Shown: positions 11,294 through 22,493, numbered from the stretch's first letter. The stretch is 64,000 bases of DNA from Beroe forskalii (GCA_011033025.1 WFMF01000037.1:124001-188000); one strand, 5' to 3'. Notes: generated from the letters alone by a model not told the origin. Program-made: numbers and translations.

Positions 11294-14176
11294 TCAAGCT
11301 ATCAATTGCTTCATGTCAAAATCAGATGCATTAAATAAAAAGGTTTTAAGTAAAGATTTAAAAGCTTCAACATCATTTGCTGACACTACATGTCTTGGAA
11401 GCCTATTCATCAATTTAGGGCCAATAACACTAAAACTTCTACTACCATATAATGATTGACAAGAAGGCACAATGAGTTTAACAGAATGGCCATGGTGTGA
11501 ATAAACAAAAAGTTCTTGTAGATACTGGGGTGACTTCCCAATAATGGACTTGTAGGATAACAGAGCTAGCTTGAAAATAACTCTTTTCTTGATGCTAAGC
11601 CAGTGTAAGTCATTCAAATCATTTTTCAAATGGTCATGCTTGTATTTACCTGTCACAGTCTTAGCACATGCATTCTGAATGAGTTGAAGCTGTGACAATA
11701 ACTTCTCTGAGATCCCAAAATACAAACCATTACAATAGTCCAGGCATGACACAACCAGAGAGTTCACAATAATCTTTAACTGATCTTTCTGTAAAAGGAA
11801 ACGAATTTTGTTGATGTTCCGTATTGTTCTGAAGCATTTCTTCTTGAGTTCTATTACTTGTTTATTGAGAGTCAATCGAGAGTCAAAAAGAATACACCAA
11901 GGTTTCTAAAGTTGGATACAAACCTTATGGTCATACCTGATGGAAGATTGAGACCGCCAATACTGATTTGGCTCAAGGCCCTTTGTTGCCCAGAATTGAT
12001 ATTTGTGTCTTAGATCCATTCAGCTGTAAATAATAGTGATCCATCCAACTTTTTACTTTTGGAAGCATCGCTGAAGTTCATGAACAAGTACAATGCTCTG
12101 TGAAGAGGATTTGAAAGATAACATGATCTGATGGTCATCAGCATACCCTTCAATGGAGAAGCCTAATTTCTTAACAAACCTGTATATAGATCTTATGTAT
12201 ATATTGAAGAGTACAGGTCCAAGCACTGATCCCTGGGGTACACCAAATTTTATTATAATCTCCTCTGAAACTGTGTCACCAATTCTTACTCTTTGAGTTC
12301 TCCCTGTAAGAAAACTTTTGAACCATGTCAGCACTGTTCCTCTTAAACCAATCTCATGTTTCAATATATTTAATAACAGTCCATGATCCACTGTATCAAA
12401 AGCTGCTGATAAATCAAGCATCATCATCACAGTACAACTCTTTTCGTCACTTGCAACTAACAAATCATTCCAAACTCTAATGAGCAAAGTTTCAGTGCTG
12501 TGATTTTTCTTATATGCAGACTGTTCATGACAGTTTAGACCATTAAAATTTAGATGATCATTTAATCGTCTTAAAACCACCCTCTCAATGAGTTTTCCCA
12601 AGAATGTAAGGTTAGAAACTGGTCTGAAATTCTTCAAGTTGTTGGGGTCTGATGACTCATCTTTTAAAAGGGGTATTACATCAGCTCTCTTGACGCCATC
12701 CATTGAACCAGTCAATAAAGATAAATTTACCAAATGAACCAAAGCTGGGAGGATTGAATCAATGTTTTCCTTAAAAAGGGAGTAAGGTAACAGATCATCA
12801 GGAGCACATTTCAGTCCACTCTCATTTATGATTTCTTTGACCTCTTCAATATCTGTTGGTTTGAAGTCATGAAGAAGCTTCATCTGAGGTATTTCATTGG
12901 TATTCATAGTGGCTTTAGATTTCATTTCTGACCTCAATTTGTTAATTTTCTCTTCAAAGAATGTATTAAATTTTTGAGCAAGCTCAAAAATATCAGTTGT
13001 TATGTTAGGTAAGGGTTTGGCTTGGTTTCTATCAAGCTCCTTATTAACAAACTTGTACAGAGTCTTAGGATTACCTGCAGCTTTCTTGATCATGTTCGAA
13101 AAGTATGCTTTTTTCTTAATATTTGCCATATCAGTACATTCTTGACAGAGATCCTTATATATGATCAAATTTGACAGTGATTTCGATTTCTTTCTTTCTG
13201 CTCTTCTCCTCAATTTTCTGAGCTCTCTATATTCAGCATCAAACCAAGGAGCCTGATTGACCATGGATATGTCTTTTGGAGATGAATGGGGCATGCTGAT
13301 CTAATAAATCTTGAGTGTTGCTGAAGAGATACTTTACTGATTCACCGAAACTAGTGCCAGGATCATTCACACAAGTATCAAGAATAGTCCTGAAAGAATC
13401 ATTGAACTTTCCATGGTCCATGTCTTTGATTTTCCTGTATGAAATTCTCTTCATGTATTTGTTCTCATAAGTGATACTCAGAACACAGTAGACAGGAAAA
13501 TGATCTGACATAAGAACATTTTTGGTATCAATAAAGATATCAGTGCACTGCAGCTGGTCATGTAATGAAAAAACAAATATTTGGTCCAAGGAACGGCCTG
13601 AGATTTGTGTAGGCTCAAAAACCATCCTCTTTAACCCACAGGATTCAAAAATTTGTAGAGCTTGCTGGTGAAGCTTGTTGTCTAAGTTGTCCAGATGAAG
13701 GTTCAAGTCACCAGCAAGGACAAGACAATCACATTTCATCAAAAGGTCAGAAATCAGGCGATCAATCTCATTGTTAAACAAAGAACACATATTTCCAGGT
13801 CTGTAGACAGTTAGGAATATGATTTTAGTCCCAGTTCCTGATTTGAGTGATGCCACTATGTACTCCAGGTATTAGTTCGCAAGGGACAAGGCAGAGGTAC
13901 TAAAAGGTATAGAAGACTTATAGATTAGAGCTGTTCCCCCCTCCATTTTGATTTTCCCTATAATTATGAATAATTGAGTAACCATGGCTCTTTATTGTTG
14001 ATGTGGTTGGGGAGTTCTTGTCTTTTTAGCCAGGTTTCACAGATTGCTGCAATATCAATGTTTCTATCACTGATTTCCATCATAACCTTATCAATTTTTC
14101 CAATAATGGATCTGGGGTTGAAGAGCATGAAATTCAATCCATTAACCTGACTATCTATGTTTGAGGATCTGATCAC
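11294..14176 (-). pseudogene. Element B ORF2: endonuclease-reverse transcriptase, frameshifted
   Basis: Four consecutive open segments on the minus strand together cover a standard ORF2. 14176-13964 holds the start of the endonuclease (FMLFNPRSI, AAICETWLKR). 13856-13239 holds the rest (VYRPG, LAGDLNLHL, MSDHFPVYC). 13294-12053 holds the RT (FRPVSNLTFLGKLIERVV; motif A MMMLDLSAAFDTVDH; motif B FGVPQGSVLGP; motif C EGYADDHQIML). 11875-11294 holds the C-terminal tail (LDYCNGLYFGI, LHWLSIKKRVIFKLALLSYK, IGPKLMNRLPRHV). At least three frameshifts or stops separate them. The layout and motifs match element A's ORF2 closely, so A and B are of the same broad clade but clearly different families. Catalytic residues survive within each segment. 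Confidence 0.85.
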
Positions 14177-14626
14177 TTTCTTTGATAAAAGGAATCGACT
14201 TTTTCAATTTGGTCTGATGTTCAATAAGCTGTGGACAGTTAGGATCATTAGTGGTATGCTTATGATCTGTGTTCCCAGAATGAATACAGACACATGATGC
14301 TGTGAGTGGGTCTGCCTTTACAGAGCAGTTCCTTGTTTCATGTGTCCCTGCACAATGACCACATGTTGAGGCACTTGTGCAAGAGTCCTTACTATGGTGT
14401 CCAAATTTCTGACAATTAAAAGCATCTGAGAATATAGAAACTATCATAGATCTTACAAACAGGTTGAGATCCTACATAAACTTTATCAGACTGTTTGGAC
14501 AAGATTGATCTTATCACATTACTGACCCTAATGATGGCCTTGTAATGAGAAGGTTTAGATCTGAGGGGAACAACAGCCACAACATCAAACTTCTTATCTT
14601 CCTCTGAAACATCAGAATCAATCAAA

Positions 14627-14634
14627 GCCTTTAT
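14627..14634. repeat. 8-bp target site duplication, left (GCCTTTAT)
   Basis: GCCTTTAT at 14627-14634 and again at 16894-16901, directly outside the terminal inverted repeats CCCAGTGG / CCACTGGG. Confidence 0.9.
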
Positions 14635-15577
14635 CCCAGTGGAATAATTTTTATAAGTGGCTGGGAATGGGGATTTCGCGGGAAAAACGGCTTTTTTTCT
14701 GTCTAGCGGCGTGTCTAAGACTAATTCAGTCATGATTTCATTCTCGATAACGTCGAATTACATGTCTTCACTAGGCAACATGATACGATGACGTTACGAA
14801 ATAACAGATACAAATGGAATAATGCGAAATCACTTTCTTTTTCTTTACATGCCGCGCATTAGTATGTATCAGGCAAAATGGAAGTTCTGCGGAGGTTACT
14901 TCGTATGCAAAGCAAGTAATGTTATTAGTGAGTGTGTTTGTTGCCGCGTCGCCATAACACTACTCAATCCATTAATTAAGCTTGGAACTCGGGCGATATA
15001 ACGCAAAAGGCTGCACTTTCATTATAATTTATACTATCTGAATGGAGTCATAAAGTAGCAAAAATGCCTTTTTGCAGCATAAGGGATTTCACTATCCAAA
15101 CAGGGACCTCGAAGTCAACCTTGCTAAGTACATTATTTCAAAACATATTGAGCCATATATTTGATGGGGTTCCCACATTCCAATGAATCACAAAAACACT
15201 GCTTCGACAAAAGATGATATAATGAGTTCCTGGATGTATAAACAAGCAATGGAATCCTTGCAGCGGATTTTAGGAGTCCCTGGCTACTTTTTGGAGTCTG
15301 GCAGCTAGTTTGGGAATATTTTGGCTAGATTAGGATCCTGGTAGCTTTTTTAGGAATGAATGACGCGCGTTTTGTGCGTTAATTGGATTCTGACGCAGTT
15401 TGGAAATTGCTCCTTTATCAAAACTAGCGAGTTGAGACCATGATAATAATTGCGCGGCGTAAAATAGCCAAATATTAATATCAAGTTTCTGTCAACCTAA
15501 ATGGGCTTTTTTGCTTCGATATGGACAAATTTTGGCTGGGATTGTCGCTCCAACATTCCTTATATTATTCCACTGGG
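14635..15577. mobile_element. TIR unit, copy 1 (943 bp)
   Basis: Ends CCCAGTGGAATAAT...ATTATTCCACTGGG. It differs from copy 2 mainly by one-base indels (for example the TTTTTGG/TTTTGAG region near 15290 versus 16610) and a few substitutions. A minus-strand ATG at 14733 opens a frame that runs out of the transposon into the disrupted ORF1. Confidence 0.85.
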
Positions 15578-15949
15578 AGCTCGTGTCCAGTGAAGGTAGG
15601 GAACGGTTTCCTGGGATAGTGTGTGTGTTAGATGTTACCATGGTAACATGTAACCACGGTAACATGTAACCATGGTAACTTGAAACCATGGTAACATGTT
15701 CTGGAGCTCGTGTCCAGTGAATGTGGGGAACGGTTCCCTGGGATAGTGTGTGTGAGATGTTACCATGGTAACGTGTAACTATGGTAACATGTTCCGTAGC
15801 TCGTGTCCAGTGAATGTGGGGAACGGTTCCCTGGGATAGTGTGTGTTAGATGTTACCATGGTAACGTGTAACTATGGTAACATGTTCCGTAGCTCGTGTC
15901 CAGTGAAGGTAGGGAACGGTTTCCTGGGATAGTGTGTGTTAGATGTTAC
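15578..15949 (+). repeat. 93-bp tandem repeat between the two TIR units
   Basis: Units beginning AGCTCGTGTCCAGTGAA start at 15578, 15705, 15798 and 15891. The first is longer (127 bp), the next two are 93 bp, and the last is cut off by copy 2 of the TIR unit. Each unit carries palindromic GTTACCATGGTAAC or variants. Confidence 0.9.
15634..15865. promoter_or_regulatory. Three GTTACCATGGTAAC palindromes, resembling RFX X-boxes
   Basis: Perfect 14-bp palindromes at 15634-15647, 15759-15772 and 15852-15865, with near copies at 15666-15679 and just after. The form GTTACC-AT-GGTAAC satisfies the X-box consensus GTNRCC-N(0-3)-RGYAAC bound by RFX factors. Function is not shown; the palindrome may instead simply be part of the minisatellite. 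Confidence 0.3.
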
Positions 15950-16893
15950 CCCAGTGGAATAATTTTTATAAGTGGCTGGGAATGGGGATTTCGCGGGAAA
16001 AACGGCTTTTTTTCTGTCTAGCGGCGTGTCTAAGACTAATTCAGTCATGATTTCATTTTCGATAACGTCGAATTACATGTCTTCACTAGGCAACATGATA
16101 CAATGACGTTACGAAATAACAGATACAAATGGAATAATGCGAAATCACTTTCTTTTCGCTACATGCGCCGCGCATTAGTATGTATCAGGCAAAAATGGAA
16201 GTTCTGCGGAGGTTACTTCGTATGCAAAGCAAATAATGTTATTAGTGAAGGTGTGTTTGCGTAGGTGAGCGCGCAACCTCTCAATCCATTAAATTAAGCT
16301 TGGAACTCGGGCGATATAACGCAAAGAGCTGCACTTTCATTATAATTTGTACTATCTGAATGGAGTCATAAAGTAGCAAAATGCCTTTTTGCGTCATAAA
16401 GGGATTTCACTATCCAAACAGGGACCTCGAAGTCAACCTTGCTAAAGTACATTATTTCAAACATATTGAGCCATATGGCTGATAGGTTCCCACATTCCAA
16501 TGAATCACAAAAACACTGCTTCACGACAAAAGATGATATAATGAGTTCCTGGATGTATAAACAAGCAATGGAATCCTTTGCAGCAGATTTTAAAGGTCCC
16601 TGGCTACTTTTGAGTCTGGCAGCTAGTTGGGAATATTTTGGCTGAATTAGGATCCTGGTAGCTTTTAGGAATGAATGACATGGCGTTTTGTGCGCGTTAA
16701 TTGAATTCTGTTGCAGTTTGGAAATTGCTCCTTTATCAAAACTAGCGAGTTGAGACCATGACAATAATTGCGGCAACCAAAAGCCAAATATTAATATCAA
16801 GTTTCTGTCAACCTAAATGGGCTTTTTTGCTTCGATTTGGACAAATTTTGGCTGGGATTGTCGCTCCAACATTCCTCATATTATTCCACTGGG
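15950..16893. mobile_element. TIR unit, copy 2 (944 bp)
   Basis: Direct repeat of 14635-15577 with the same termini. It abuts the fourth minisatellite unit in the middle of its palindrome (GTTACC joined to CCAGTGG). Confidence 0.85.
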
Positions 16894-17915
16894 GCCTTTA
16901 TCCCTAAGTTTTGTCTCTTTATCATATCTGAAAGTTCTTTCTTTTCATACTCTCTTGCCAGTCCTACAACTGTGATTGTAGGTGTCTTAGCTGAGACCTG
17001 TTCTACTGAGTGCTGTGGCATCTGTTGAGCAAGTTTGCTTTTCAAAGTGGTAGCATCAGCCCGGGACTGTAATATAACAGCAGTATCTCCTGTTTTCTTT
17101 TTAACTCAAATGTGTTCAAGACTCCAAGACTATCATCAACACAAGCCTTCTCCAATTGTGACTTATCAACAGATTTGCCTTCCCTATCCTTCTTAATAAC
17201 CATCATATGTCTCAGATTGTCTACCTTCTGTTTATTATTCCAAGGATTTTGAGCTTTGTCAGATGGGGAAACTTGAACCTGAGGCACAGAGGGTTTTGGT
17301 TGCACAATCTCAGTGAGCAAGGATTTCATCTCAGCCAATTCATCTTTGAAATCAGACTTCATAGCATCCATTTTCCTATCAAGAATATCAACATGTTCAT
17401 TCTGACTGATTAGTGGCAATTTTCTCTTTTGAGTCATGCAATGGTTACACAAAAGAAAAAACACCAAACTTCTTTTCAAATCCTCTTTGTTTTTATTAAC
17501 AGCTTGGGCAAAAGATGGTTAGTAAAAGAGGAGCTGGAAGCCACACAACCTGAATCATCCTTACAACCAATGGCATGGTAGTAGTTCTTACAGCCATAAC
17601 ATTGAATTGCATGGGTCAAAACATCAATCAAGCACTCACATGTATGACAATGTCCATTCACAATGATGTTGGGTGCCATGATTGCAGGTGTATCTGATGA
17701 AGATGTAGATGATGAGGTGAGTTGAACTTTTGACAGCAGTACTTTCATTGGTTTTGAAACCAGGACATTACTGACATCGACCTGTAATGGATCTGAGGAC
17801 TCATCAATCTTCTCCTTTGGTCCCTCTTCCTGAGTCATTGCACCCTTTATTTTTCAAAAGGAAACACAGCAAATTGTCAGGTTAAGGTGGTCTCGGGATA
17901 TGGATTTCAGGGTCC

Positions 17916-18468
17916 TCAAATTTGATTGTAATTAGTAGTGTTGTTAAGTTTTTGGCGGTCACTACCAACAATTTTAGCTCTGGCACATGTCTTTTGGTCA
18001 TGATGGTTAAGTTTTGGCCTAAAATGTATGTATACACATTTCTCAACATTAATATGCATTTGATTACTTAACATATAAAGTTGAACATCCTTAAGAACCT
18101 TGTTAGCCCGGCAATAAGCTTCCTCCTCTGAACATCCAGTCACAAATATATTAGTGTCATCAGCAAACATAACAAAGTGCCCAAGTGTACAACAATTGAC
18201 TATATCATTAATATAAAGAATGAAGAGTGATGGCCCCAGCACAGATCCCTGTGGGACACCATATTTGACAGGCAATAAATCAGATTTTGTAGAATCATAG
18301 TTGGTAAGCTGTTGTCTATTTGTCAAGTAACTTTTTAACAAACTGTGTGGCACCCCTCTGATTCCATAGTTTTCTAATTTAACAAGAAGTTTGTCATGAC
18401 TTATGGTATCAAAAGCTTTACTAAGATCTATGAATATGCCTAGAACATGGTTTTTATTTTCAATATTT
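17916..18468 (-). pseudogene. Element C, RT palm (motifs A, B, C)
   Basis: Minus strand. Motif A FIDLSKAFDTI is encoded near 18395-18425, motif B YGVPQGSVLGPSLFILYIND near 18190-18270, and motif C MFADDTNIF near 18150. The rest runs to 17916, where element B enters. Upstream, an in-frame IDKISL is split by the L1-like insertion. The FADD variant of the catalytic box retains both aspartates. This portion belongs with 10252-11040 and 19822-21235. Confidence 0.8.
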
Positions 18469-18477
18469 AAACTTATC

Positions 18478-18479
<2 letters not shown>

Positions 18480-18508
<29 letters not shown>

Positions 18509-19810
18509 TGAAAAACGTGCCACGAAAACCAATGGAGTGGGGCCTGTGCCCCGCCCGCGCCCTGCCCTTCGCATGCTAACAACTATCTGGGTATACAAGG
18601 CCAGAACGCGGACTGGAGGCAGGCACGGGCGCACCACCACACTGCCTTTCGGGGCAGTCTTGGACAAGATAATCCCCAACCTCTGACGGTAGCCACCTTA
18701 TACGCCCCGTTCCCGGGCCAAGACTAGTCCTAAACCTAAGGGTGTGGCTACCATCGCTGAGGGTATACCCCCCGATGCATAGGAGATCCAAACATACGGA
18801 ATCCAAGACTTTGAGGATCCTAAGGTAAAAGGTAAAGATTAAGAAGCAGCACACTCACGGAAGGAAAGGAAAATGGAGGGACCACTGTGAACAAGATAGG
18901 ATAGGTGAGCAGCACATGTCGCTGACGAAGTAAGGAGAATAAGGATAACAAATAAAAAACCATGATAAACAAAATTACGGACCCTGAACGGGTTGCTCCT
19001 CCAGACCAAAGGTGGTCTTGACCACTTCCACCAGCTCCACCTTTTCTCCATAGAACAGTTTACGGGAGGAAGTTTGTAAATCCTGCTAACGGGTGCCTTA
19101 GATAATTGAAATGAACGACTGATATACCACTTGAAAGAGGCCCAGATGAAATTAACTGAGGGGTTATTGCTACTGCAAGTAATATAGAAGACCTTGTCGG
19201 GGTCACTGTACCCAGGGTCAATCTTGTCAATAATAAGGTGTTCCACATAAGTAAATAAAATACTAGTCCTAGGACAGTTAATAAAAATATGATGCAGGGT
19301 TTCAGGCTTGTTCAGACAATAAATGCAGTCCGGGCTCACCGTATCAATATTCATTTTGAATCTCATGTAATGGCAAGTCGAAATCCTCATAAGCAATTTA
19401 TATTGGAACTGTAAAATTTTAAAATTCCTAGAGAAACCACTGTACATCACCTTAAATACTGCACCCCAGTCTATAGGACTGGACCCCAGGTCACGCTCCC
19501 AAGCTCTGAGAGGTACCATATCCTCAAACTGCAATGTGTGCTTGCAGGCATCACGAATCTTACTTGCTTTAATATCACGATAGGTATCTGTGAAGAACTG
19601 CAAGCAAAGGTTAGTGTCAATATTAGCAAGATCCCTACTGGGGATATCTGGGTTACTGAATCTACGGATAGCCATTTTAATGTCGACGTAGTGTCTCTTA
19701 GATATAATATTCCAGCTACGCCGCAGGGTGTTAATACAGAAATCTCTGTAAGACATGACTTGCCCTGAATCATTAATAAAATCGGAGAGGTAGTTAACAT
19801 CTACATTAAT
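18480..19810 (-). mobile_element. 5'-truncated L1/Tx1-like retrotransposon with poly(A) tail
   Basis: A 1.33-kb insertion in element C. The plus strand starts with a T run at 18480-18509, that is, a minus-strand poly(A) tail. It is bracketed by an 11-bp duplication AAACTTATCTT at 18469-18479 and 19811-19821. Poly(A) tail, 5' truncation and short duplication are hallmarks of L1-type target-primed insertion. The 3' UTR (about 18510-18838) is GC-richer than its surroundings. Confidence 0.9.
18839..19756 (-). pseudogene. L1/Tx1-like ORF2 C-terminal fragment
   Basis: 305 open codons without any RT core. They contain a Cys/His cluster CIYCLNKPETLHHIFINC (about residues 164-181), matching the C-terminal zinc-binding segment found after the RT of L1/Tx1-type proteins. 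A Trp-rich basic part near the end (KRWSWWKWSRPP) lies at about residue 245, followed by a hydrophobic tail that may be beyond the true stop. The frame is open, but the N-terminal endonuclease and RT are missing through 5' truncation, so the fragment cannot be autonomous. A near-identical, more damaged copy lies at 25238-26548. Confidence 0.7.
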
Positions 19811-19821
19811 AAACTTATCTT

Positions 19822-21235
19822 ATCAATTGAGTAGTTTACAGCATGAGAAGTTGAGTGGTGCCTTCGAAAGCCATATTGGTTTTCATATAGAACATTTTTT
19901 GCAACAATGAAGTTGTACAAACGGAAGTATATCAGTTTTTCCAATATTTTTCCAAAGCATGGTAGCATTGAGACAGGTCTATAGTTTTTTAACAATTGGC
20001 TATTATCTTTCTTAAAACAGGAGTAACTTGGCCAATTTTAGGATATTGGGAAATGTACCTGTATCTAAAATTTGTTGAAAAATAAAGCCAAATGTGGAGT
20101 TATAATTGATATGCACGACTTCAGGACTCGTACTGGAATATCACTAGATTTACCATTTTCCAATTCATTTATTATCTTTTTTATTTCCTCTTCTGAACAA
20201 GGTTCAAGGTAGAGGCTATCATTCACCCTCTTTCCCATGTAAGTTGAAAAGTCAGGGATGGGGCATATAGGAAGATTTTCAGATCTGAAAGCTTCTTCAT
20301 TCAAGATTTGTGCAACTGATACAAAATATTTATTGAATTCATTAGCAATGACTCTTCTGTCCTTGATCAGATTTCCATCTACAAGGAAAGAGCTTTTAGA
20401 TTTTGATATAATTTTACCTCTCAGTTGATTGATCAATTCCCATGTTTTTTTTACTATTACCTTTGCAGTTATCAAATTTCTTTGAATAGAACATATTTTT
20501 GGCTGATATAATCAGGGTTTGCAATCTCTTTCGGTAGTTTTTGTATTTTTCATAAATCTCGGGATCACCTAATTTATCCGTCTTCGTTTTACTTTTCTTC
20601 CATTTTTCATACAGGAAATTCTTAAAGTTGATAGATTTAATGAGCCCATTAGTAATCCAGGGATTTTTCTATCCTATTGCGCTTTGAAGCTTTTACAGCT
20701 GTTGAACTGACTTTTGAAACATTCATCCATTGTATGAGTTATACATTCAAGGAATTGTGCAAAGCCAGTTTCATCAGAACTAAAATTATCAGCACAAATT
20801 TTTGAGAAAGCTTTTAGAGTTAAATTCTAAGACATGTGTTTCACAATAATCATAATAAAAGGTTGACTATCAGTAGTATCTTCATTCCCCTCATTATTTG
20901 AGTCAATTATGTCATAGAAACATACAGTTGGGTAGTGATGAGATACTTTAATATCAGTAAGAAGACCAGATCCAACTACATTGTTAACATCAGAGACAAG
21001 AATATTATCAATACAGGATGAGTCACATCCTGGTTTTTCGCGGTTGGAAGAGAAATTGTTGGTAGGAAGCAGTTACCGAAGAATATGTTCTCAAATTTAG
21101 ATTTGTTTAAATCATTTTTGAAAGATTTATGTTAAAATCTCCACATACAATAGAATGGTTGTTTAATTCTTTATTAGATAGAACATTAAGTATCTTTTCA
21201 ATTTGTTGATTAAAATTTTTCAGGTAATTGTAACT
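19822..21235 (-). pseudogene. Element C, endonuclease remnant to RT fingers
   Basis: Minus strand. 21235-20820 holds endonuclease remnants, with CGDFNINL near 21150 and DSSCIDNILVSD followed by HHYPT near 20930-21030. 20475-20065 is the linker (ANEFNKYFVSVAQILN; CSEEEIKKIINELENGKSSD). 19995-19822 is the RT fingers (NYRPVSMLPCFGKILEKLI; NQYGFRRHHSTSHAV). Frameshifts separate the parts. The sequence stops matching the endonuclease at about 21235, so the element is 5'-truncated there or too decayed to follow. Confidence 0.75.
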
Positions 21236-21710
21236 TTAACAGTTAATTTCACAACTGCAATTACTACTGTTTTCTACTGACACAACATTTGATTATCAAC
21301 CAACCTCTGCACAATAATGAAAGCAATCCATCTCGAATATCTTCCGTTATTCAAGTTATGTCCTTTCTCCATCTTGAGATCTTAAATTTGAAGTAAAGGA
21401 AACGTGAAAAAATTTCAAAAAAGCTACAACACAGCATTCAACACTTTCAAACAGTAGAACTGTAATAGAAAGCACTCGCATTGAACTGATCATAATCTGC
21501 ATGTGCACAAAAAAATTTTTCCATAGCAACAGCACGACTTAGCCTTAGCTTAGCCTTTGTTTTTCTTGATATTTTTTTGGCAAGCTCAAATTTAAACTGT
21601 GCACCCACACAGACAGACATAATTCATGTGCTCTTACCAAATAGATATAAGATATGGGCATATGCCCACATTTGGGCATACCATAATTTAAATAGGAAAT
21701 GATAGGTTCA
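21236..21710. other. Non-coding sequence between element C and a TIR element
   Basis: No gene recognised. It is present in both copies of the segmental duplication (second copy about 27970-28437). Confidence 0.4.
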
Positions 21711-22493
21711 GGGGGGGGGGGGTTAACCCTAATATTTTGGAAAACATGAATCTGGGATAGGAGTTTGCCTGGACTTGAACCATCATTTTGACAGTGGTCT
21801 TGAGTCCATAGGTCAAACATTGCCCATGTGAGGCTTAAGCCTCCAAAAATTTTTGAGCCCATTTGGAGTCCATTTGTATCTGAGGAATTTACCCCTCTAA
21901 CCCTGCAAAAAAGAATTATGCAAAAATATTAATCCTGGCGGAAGTTATAAGACTTTGAGTGGAGGACACTTTTGGAAAATTGGTGTTTTTGAGATATGGC
22001 CATTTTGTGGATTTGTGAAGGTTTTTATGGGGCTAAATGGCGAAATAAAGTCCAATTCACTTATAATTGGTTTGCCCATCAATTTTGACCTAAATGATGG
22101 GCAAACAACTACAAGTTTGAAAGCTCATATCTCCATAAATGTGGCCAATCTGACCACCTTGAGGTCCAAACTGCCCATAACTTGGCTAAATTTTCATCCA
22201 ATTTTGACAACAAATACTCAAAAATGTTCAGCTCGTCGAGATGAATCAAATGCTAAGCTCTATCTCCTTCCGTTGAAATTTCGATTTTTGGACCCCATGG
22301 CCCATTTTTGCTCCTCACATGGACCACATGGCCCATTTTTGCTCCTTACATGGGCCTCACATGGGCAATGTTGGACCTATGGAGTTGAGACTACTGCTAA
22401 AATGTTGGTACACGTCCAGGCCATCCTGGCCAACTCCTATCCCGAATTCGTGTTTTCCAAAATAGGAATATTAGGGTTGATCCCCCCCCCCCC
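21711..22493. mobile_element. TIR element with ~150-bp arms and G-run ends
   Basis: The left arm (about 21711-21860) starts with a run of 12 G then TTAACCCTAATATT. The right arm (about 22340-22493) is its reverse complement with scattered differences, sharing GGGATAGGAGTTKGCC and CATTGCCCATGTGAGGC. The right flank is TTAA and the left flank TTCA; a degenerate TTAA duplication would fit piggyBac or Kolobok, but this is weak. The interior has no transposase. The segmental duplication ends inside this element, so copy 2 has only the left arm. Confidence 0.65.

Larger units (their letters stand above)
14635..16893. mobile_element. Composite TIR transposon (two ~943-bp copies around a minisatellite), 8-bp TSD
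   Basis: The insertion begins CCCAGTGGAATAAT and ends ATTATTCCACTGGG, flanked by perfect 8-bp duplications GCCTTTAT. It interrupts element B ORF1 and the protein reads on across the target site. Inside are two near-identical direct copies, 14635-15577 and 15950-16893, each with the same terminal inverted repeats, separated by a 372-bp tandem repeat. Eight-bp duplications fit the hAT superfamily (also P and Merlin), so hAT-like is an inference. No transposase is encoded. Outer ends moved as one unit, since only the outermost ends carry the duplication. Confidence 0.85.
14151..17838 (-). pseudogene. Element B ORF1: PHD-like finger plus CCHC knuckles, interrupted
   Basis: Minus-strand segments in order. 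17838-17476 is Ser-rich with a PHD/RING-like Cys/His cluster (CHTCECLIDVLTHAIQCYGC then HAIGC). 17479-17042 carries a coiled-coil-like stretch (DKLDRK/MKSDFKDELAEMKSLLTEI region). A frame-shifted continuation follows to 16902 (VVGLAREYEKKELSDMIKRQ). The protein is then cut by the TIR element at 14635-16893 and resumes at 14634 (ALIDSDVSEEDKKFDVVAVV). The last part has knuckle-type Cys/His (CQKFGHHSKDSC; CGHCAGTHETRNC). A one-base frameshift in a T run near 14425 separates RCF from NCQKFG, splitting one knuckle. PHD-type fingers in ORF1 are known in some CR1-group elements. The product would be an RNA-binding partner of ORF2; this copy is broken. Confidence 0.75.
11049..17915 (-). mobile_element. 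Element B: full-length CR1/L2-like retrotransposon, interrupted by a TIR element
   Basis: On the minus strand it runs from a 5' UTR (about 17915-17839) through ORF1 (17838 to about 14151), ORF2 (14176-11294) and a 3' UTR to a (TTTA)n tail at about 11049-11070. The 12-bp target duplication on both sides and the clean 3' microsatellite tail mark both ends. Without the 2.27-kb insertion in ORF1 the element is about 4.6 kb. A second copy of its last ~60 bp lies on the plus strand at 24411-24469. Several one-base frameshifts disable the proteins, unless these are sequencing errors. Confidence 0.85.
10061..21235 (-). mobile_element. Element C: decayed CR1-like retrotransposon, split by insertions
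   Basis: Read on the minus strand, C runs from endonuclease remnants (about 21235-20820) through RT fingers (20475-19822) and palm (18468-17916) to the RT C-terminal part (11040-10252). It is interrupted by an L1/Tx1-like insertion (18480-19810) and by element B (11049-17915). Both breaks are supported by short target duplications and by continuity of the protein across the gap. It appears 5'-truncated within the endonuclease. Several frameshifts; not functional. The 3' boundary near 10061-10200 is estimated. Confidence 0.8.
18163..21953. repeat. 3.8-kb segmental duplication, copy 1
   Basis: Collinear and same orientation as 24922-28662. It contains part of element C, the complete nested L1-like insertion with its target duplication, and the left part of the TIR element at 21711. 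Differences between copies are mostly one-base indels, many in homopolymers, plus some substitutions. Confidence 0.9.

Noticed and set aside
16366..16800. 144-codon minus-strand frame in the TIR unit
   Set aside because: Broken in the sister copy at 15050-15480 by one-base indels; no transposase motif (no DDE/DDD or BED/hATC pattern seen).
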